Source: Candidatus Omnitrophota bacterium (GTDB lineage Bacteria > Omnitrophota > Koll11 > Aquiviventales > Aquiviventaceae). Taken from it: 6,553 nt of DNA. The notes under the pieces were generated by a model. That model saw nothing but the letters and a program-made list of their open reading frames with translations. It was not told the origin of the DNA and did not search any database. The stretch spans positions 1-6,553 of the forward strand of contig JAHFGU010000088.1 of the NCBI GenBank assembly GCA_023247285.1. The letters are read 5' to 3'. The position numbers were made by a program, and so were the translations under genes. Shown here one piece after another: positions 4,345-6,553 of this stretch (position 1 is its first letter; every line of letters starts with the position of its first letter).

Positions 4345-5931
4345 TCACCCGTTCGGCTTGCCCATGGCGCGTTCGACGTTCGCCCGCGCCCGCAGGTCCT
4401 CCAGCCAGCGCTGCAGCACTTCGGTTTCCTTCCGCGTGACGATGTTGGCCCGGTCGTTCTCGAGGGCGTGCGCGATCGCCGCCGCATCAGGGGCCACGCG
4501 CGCTTCCGGCAGGAGCAGGATGGCGCCGGACTGCGTCGGCATCGCCTCGGTCAGCGTGCCGAGCGGGACGGCGAACGCGGCACGGTTGGCCTCCGGCGCC
4601 TCGATGCCGAGCGGGTCCAAGCGTTGAGTCCTGGTGAAGTCTACGGGTGTGCCGGCGGCGCCTTCCACCAACAGCGTTTCGTCGAGCCGCCATCCCCCCA
4701 CGATCCGGTCCTGGATGCGGGTGCGGAATGCCCGGGCTGCGCTGAGGGCCGCCTCACGCATGCGCTCCAGGGTCAGCCGCTCGCGGACGATGCCGCGCAC
4801 TTGCTCGAGCGGCGGCACCTCCGCCGGCAGCCGCTGCGTCAGGCGGCCGAGATACACCCCCGTCCCGGTCTCCACTACGTCGCTGAGCCCGCCCACCCGC
4901 AGCTTCGACAGCGCGTCCAGGAGGGCCGGCTCGACCTGCCCATCGCGGGCGTCCGTGCGCATAGGGCCGGCCGCATGCGCGGCGAGGCCGCGCCCGACCA
5001 CGAGCTCCTCGAACCGCCAGCCCTGCGTGCGCGCGTCTTCCAGATCCATGGCGAAGGTGGCCAGCTGCCGCGCGGCGCGCTCGTCTACGAGGCGGCTGCG
5101 CACGTCCTCCTGGGCCTGCTCGAAGGGCTTCGGCGTCTTGTCCTCGCCGGCGAAGGCCTCTTGATGGGTGGCGTAGTACGCGCGCAGTTCCTCCTCAGTC
5201 GGCTGGATGCCGGCGGCGGCCTCCGCCTGAGTAAGGCCGACGTATTCGATCGCGATGCGCTCCGGAACGCGGACTGCGTCCTGGTGCGCGTCGTAGTAGG
5301 CGCGCACCGCCTCGTCGGTCACCGCCGCCGCCACCGCCTCACGGTGCGACGCCGCATCGAAGACAAACGCCCGGCCCTGGATGCGTTCCCGGTCCTCCAC
5401 GACGGCCGCGAGCACCTGGATTTCGCTGGGCGCGGCCGCGTCGCGGGTGCCGCGCAGCAGCTTATCGATCACAAGCTGGCTGCGAATCATCGATTCGAAC
5501 GCGCTTGGGGTGGAGCCCAGGAACTGGACATAGCGCGCATAGCGGTCGGCAACGAATCGTCCCTGGTCCTGGAACGCGGGGATCTCCCGGATGGTCCGAG
5601 CGACCTCGGCGTCCGGGACGTGGAGGCGCCGCCGCCGCGCTTCTTCCAGCAAGACCAGGCGGTCCCAGGCCTGCTGCTCGAGCCAGGGTTCCACGAAGGC
5701 GGCCGGCAGGCTGCGCGAGGTCTCATCCATCTGCATCCGCAGCCAGCGTCGCTGCGCATCGAACGTCTCCCACGGCACCGGCTTGCCGAACATCTTGCCG
5801 GCGATCCCGCCCGGCCCGGGAGGTGCTGTGCCGCCGGCGAAAAAGAAGAGGAAGGGCAGGAAGAGCACGGCAGCGACAATCAGGCTGGTGCGCCGGCGCG
5901 CCGCCGGGGATTTCATCAGGCGCTTGTACAT
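4345..5931 (-). CDS. PpiD/SurA-like membrane-anchored periplasmic chaperone lacking a clear PPIase domain
   Basis: The 528-residue protein begins with a short basic segment, then a single membrane helix (about residues 16-32, LIVAAVLFLPFLFFF), and the rest should be periplasmic. GKMFGKPVPWETF and the segment ending VPDAEVARTIREIPAFQDQGRFVADRYARYVQFLG (shown in part) match the SurA_N/PpiD chaperone domain, which binds unfolded outer-membrane or secreted proteins. Two YY-containing repeats follow (VRAYYDAHQDA and LRAYYATHQEAF), which in PpiD lead into parvulin domains. No parvulin signature such as RHIL or GGDLG is visible. A C-terminal LRVGGLSDVVETGTGVYLGR segment resembles the last part of a degenerate rotamase-like domain. 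E. coli PpiD, at about 620 residues, is longer. The start at 5931 has no clear Shine-Dalgarno site; Met6 (5916) is an alternative. The gene is on the opposite strand from its neighbours. Confidence 0.82.
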   Translation of the reverse strand: MYKRLMKSPAARRRTSLIVAAVLFLPFLFFFAGGTAPPGPGGIAGKMFGKPVPWETFDAQRRWLRMQMDETSRSLPAAFVEPWLEQQAWDRLVLLEEARRRRLHVPDAEVARTIREIPAFQDQGRFVADRYARYVQFLGSTPSAFESMIRSQLVIDKLLRGTRDAAAPSEIQVLAAVVEDRERIQGRAFVFDAASHREAVAAAVTDEAVRAYYDAHQDAVRVPERIAIEYVGLTQAEAAAGIQPTEEELRAYYATHQEAFAGEDKTPKPFEQAQEDVRSRLVDERAARQLATFAMDLEDARTQGWRFEELVVGRGLAAHAAGPMRTDARDGQVEPALLDALSKLRVGGLSDVVETGTGVYLGRLTQRLPAEVPPLEQVRGIVRERLTLERMREAALSAARAFRTRIQDRIVGGWRLDETLLVEGAAGTPVDFTRTQRLDPLGIEAPEANRAAFAVPLGTLTEAMPTQSGAILLLPEARVAPDAAAIAHALENDRANIVTRKETEVLQRWLEDLRARANVERAMGKPNG

Positions 5932-5946
5932 GCAGCTATTCTACCA

Positions 5947-6009
5947 AATTCGGGGACAGCCACCGCATTCTACCGGCAGGCGGCGGAATGCAGGGGCTGT
6001 CCCCGAATT
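5947..6009. repeat. 63-base REP-like palindrome in the divergent intergenic region
   Basis: AATTCGGGGACAGCC (5947-5961) pairs perfectly with GGCTGTCCCCGAATT (5995-6009). On the same axis GCATTC (5965-5970) pairs with GAATGC (5986-5991) and CCG (5973-5975) with CGG (5981-5983), leaving a 5-base loop. The GGGGACAG/CTGTCCCC arms resemble dispersed palindromes often found with REP-associated (Y1/TnpA_REP) transposases in several phyla, recalled from memory and not searched. No transposase gene is in this window. It lies between two divergent genes, so it might act on either 5' leader. Confidence 0.8.
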
Positions 6010-6015
6010 CTTTCC

Positions 6016-6045
6016 TTGCGGACTGCCAGATACTTTTTGTAAAAT
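6016..6045 (+). promoter_or_regulatory. Candidate sigma70-type promoter for hisG
   Basis: An AT-rich island (6031-6050) in otherwise GC-rich DNA contains TAAAAT (6040-6045) as a -10 candidate. TTGCGG (6016-6021) lies 18 bases upstream as a weak -35 with three of six matches. It sits after the palindrome and about 43 bases before the hisG ATG. This is a pattern match only. Confidence 0.35.
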
Positions 6046-6087
6046 TGTATCTCTCCCACGAAGGCACATCGCCGGAGCCCATCCACC

Positions 6088-6553
6088 ATGACGGCACAAC
6101 AGGCAGCACACACGCGACACCGCTCGCCCGCCCGTCGGCGCGCTCCCCGGCCGGGGGATGCCCGCCGTCCTGAGCCTGCGGCGGCCGACCGAGCCGCCAT
6201 CAGGGCGGCGAAGGAAGCGCTGCGCGATGAGGATCGCGCAGCCGGCGCGCCCCAGCTCAGGCTCGGGCTGCCCAAGGGCAGCCTGCAGGAGGCGACGGTG
6301 CGCCTGTTCGAGCGCGCCGGGTTCAAAGTCCTCATCAGCGAGCGGTCCTACTGGCCGACCATCGACGACGCGGAGCTGGCGCCCATGCTGCTGCGCGCGC
6401 AAGAGATGTCGCGCTACGTCGAGCAGGGCACTCTGGATTGCGGCATCACCGGCAACGACTGGGTGCTGGAGAACGGCTCGAGAGTGGAGCGCGTCGCGGA
6501 GCTCGTCTACGCCAAGCGGACCCGGCACCCGGTGCGGTGGGTGCTCGCCGTGC
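6088..6553 (+). CDS. hisG: ATP phosphoribosyltransferase, 5' part (partial)
   Basis: HisG catalyses the first committed step of histidine synthesis, joining ATP and PRPP to give phosphoribosyl-ATP. The frame stays open to the window end (155 codons). The HisG core starts near residue 57: [22 protein letters not shown] (shown in part; the usual form is IALPKGRL), then [24 protein letters not shown] and [15 protein letters not shown], matching the family's R-x-x-(D/E)-(I/M)-P/S-x-(Y)V-x-x-G-x-x-D-x-GI-x-G. ATG 6088 is the only in-frame ATG, GTG or TTG before the core, with GGAG (6074-6077) ten bases upstream. This gives about 55 extra N-terminal residues, rich in Arg, Ala and Pro and then a charged helix-like stretch, not normal for HisG. 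Long- or short-form HisG cannot be told because the C-terminus is missing. Confidence 0.88.
   Translation, partial: MTAQQAAHTRHRSPARRRAPRPGDARRPEPAAADRAAIRAAKEALRDEDRAAGAPQLRLGLPKGSLQEATVRLFERAGFKVLISERSYWPTIDDAELAPMLLRAQEMSRYVEQGTLDCGITGNDWVLENGSRVERVAELVYAKRTRHPVRWVLAV

Noticed and set aside
4336..4360. Bidirectional terminator between the convergent genes
   Set aside because: Only short stems such as CGGG-CTCA-CCCG are possible and no T-run is present on either strand.
4219..6042. 607-codon open frame on the plus strand
   Set aside because: It overlaps the end of response regulator 2 and lies fully opposite the PpiD-like gene, which has a membrane anchor and SurA_N-like sequence. The plus-strand frame shows no domain and crosses the palindrome.

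Overview
The window is a GC-rich, gene-dense bacterial stretch. It most likely comes from an uncultured diderm: the minus-strand gene encodes a PpiD/SurA-like periplasmic chaperone with an N-terminal membrane anchor, which implies an outer membrane. The gene order sua5/tsaC - low-molecular-weight phosphatase - rpiB - glyA resembles the ywlC-ywlE-ywlF-glyA order of Bacillus, and nrdR after glyA is common in many phyla. The order therefore does not fix the phylum. An Omnitrophota- or NC10-like lineage is only a guess.

Layout. Positions 1-3659 (+) look like one operon: the 3' end of a Sua5/YrdC gene (tRNA t6A synthesis), a low-molecular-weight phosphatase, rpiB, glyA, nrdR and a CheY-like single-domain response regulator. 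Several junctions are tightly coupled: ATGA overlaps at phosphatase/rpiB and nrdR/regulator, and TGATG at rpiB/glyA. Three junctions carry long inverted repeats. Two of these (334-416 and 2719-2801) are built from different 7-base repeats but share the same architecture and the same 83-base span. The third forms the 3' tail of rpiB.

Positions 3660-3980 hold the most informative non-coding element: a cyclic-di-GMP-I (GEMM-I) riboswitch whose 3' half overlaps the left arm of a strong intrinsic terminator. Downstream is a second single-domain response regulator (3981-4337), about 67% identical to the first. The predicted logic is that c-di-GMP binding prevents termination and switches the second copy on, while the first copy is expressed with the housekeeping operon.

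Positions 4345-5931 (-) encode a 528-residue PpiD-like anchored chaperone with no recognisable catalytic parvulin domain, convergent with the second regulator. The divergent gap 5932-6087 contains a 63-base REP-like palindrome and an AT-rich candidate promoter. At 6088 (+) begins a hisG gene, cut by the window end, with an unusual N-terminal extension of about 55 residues.
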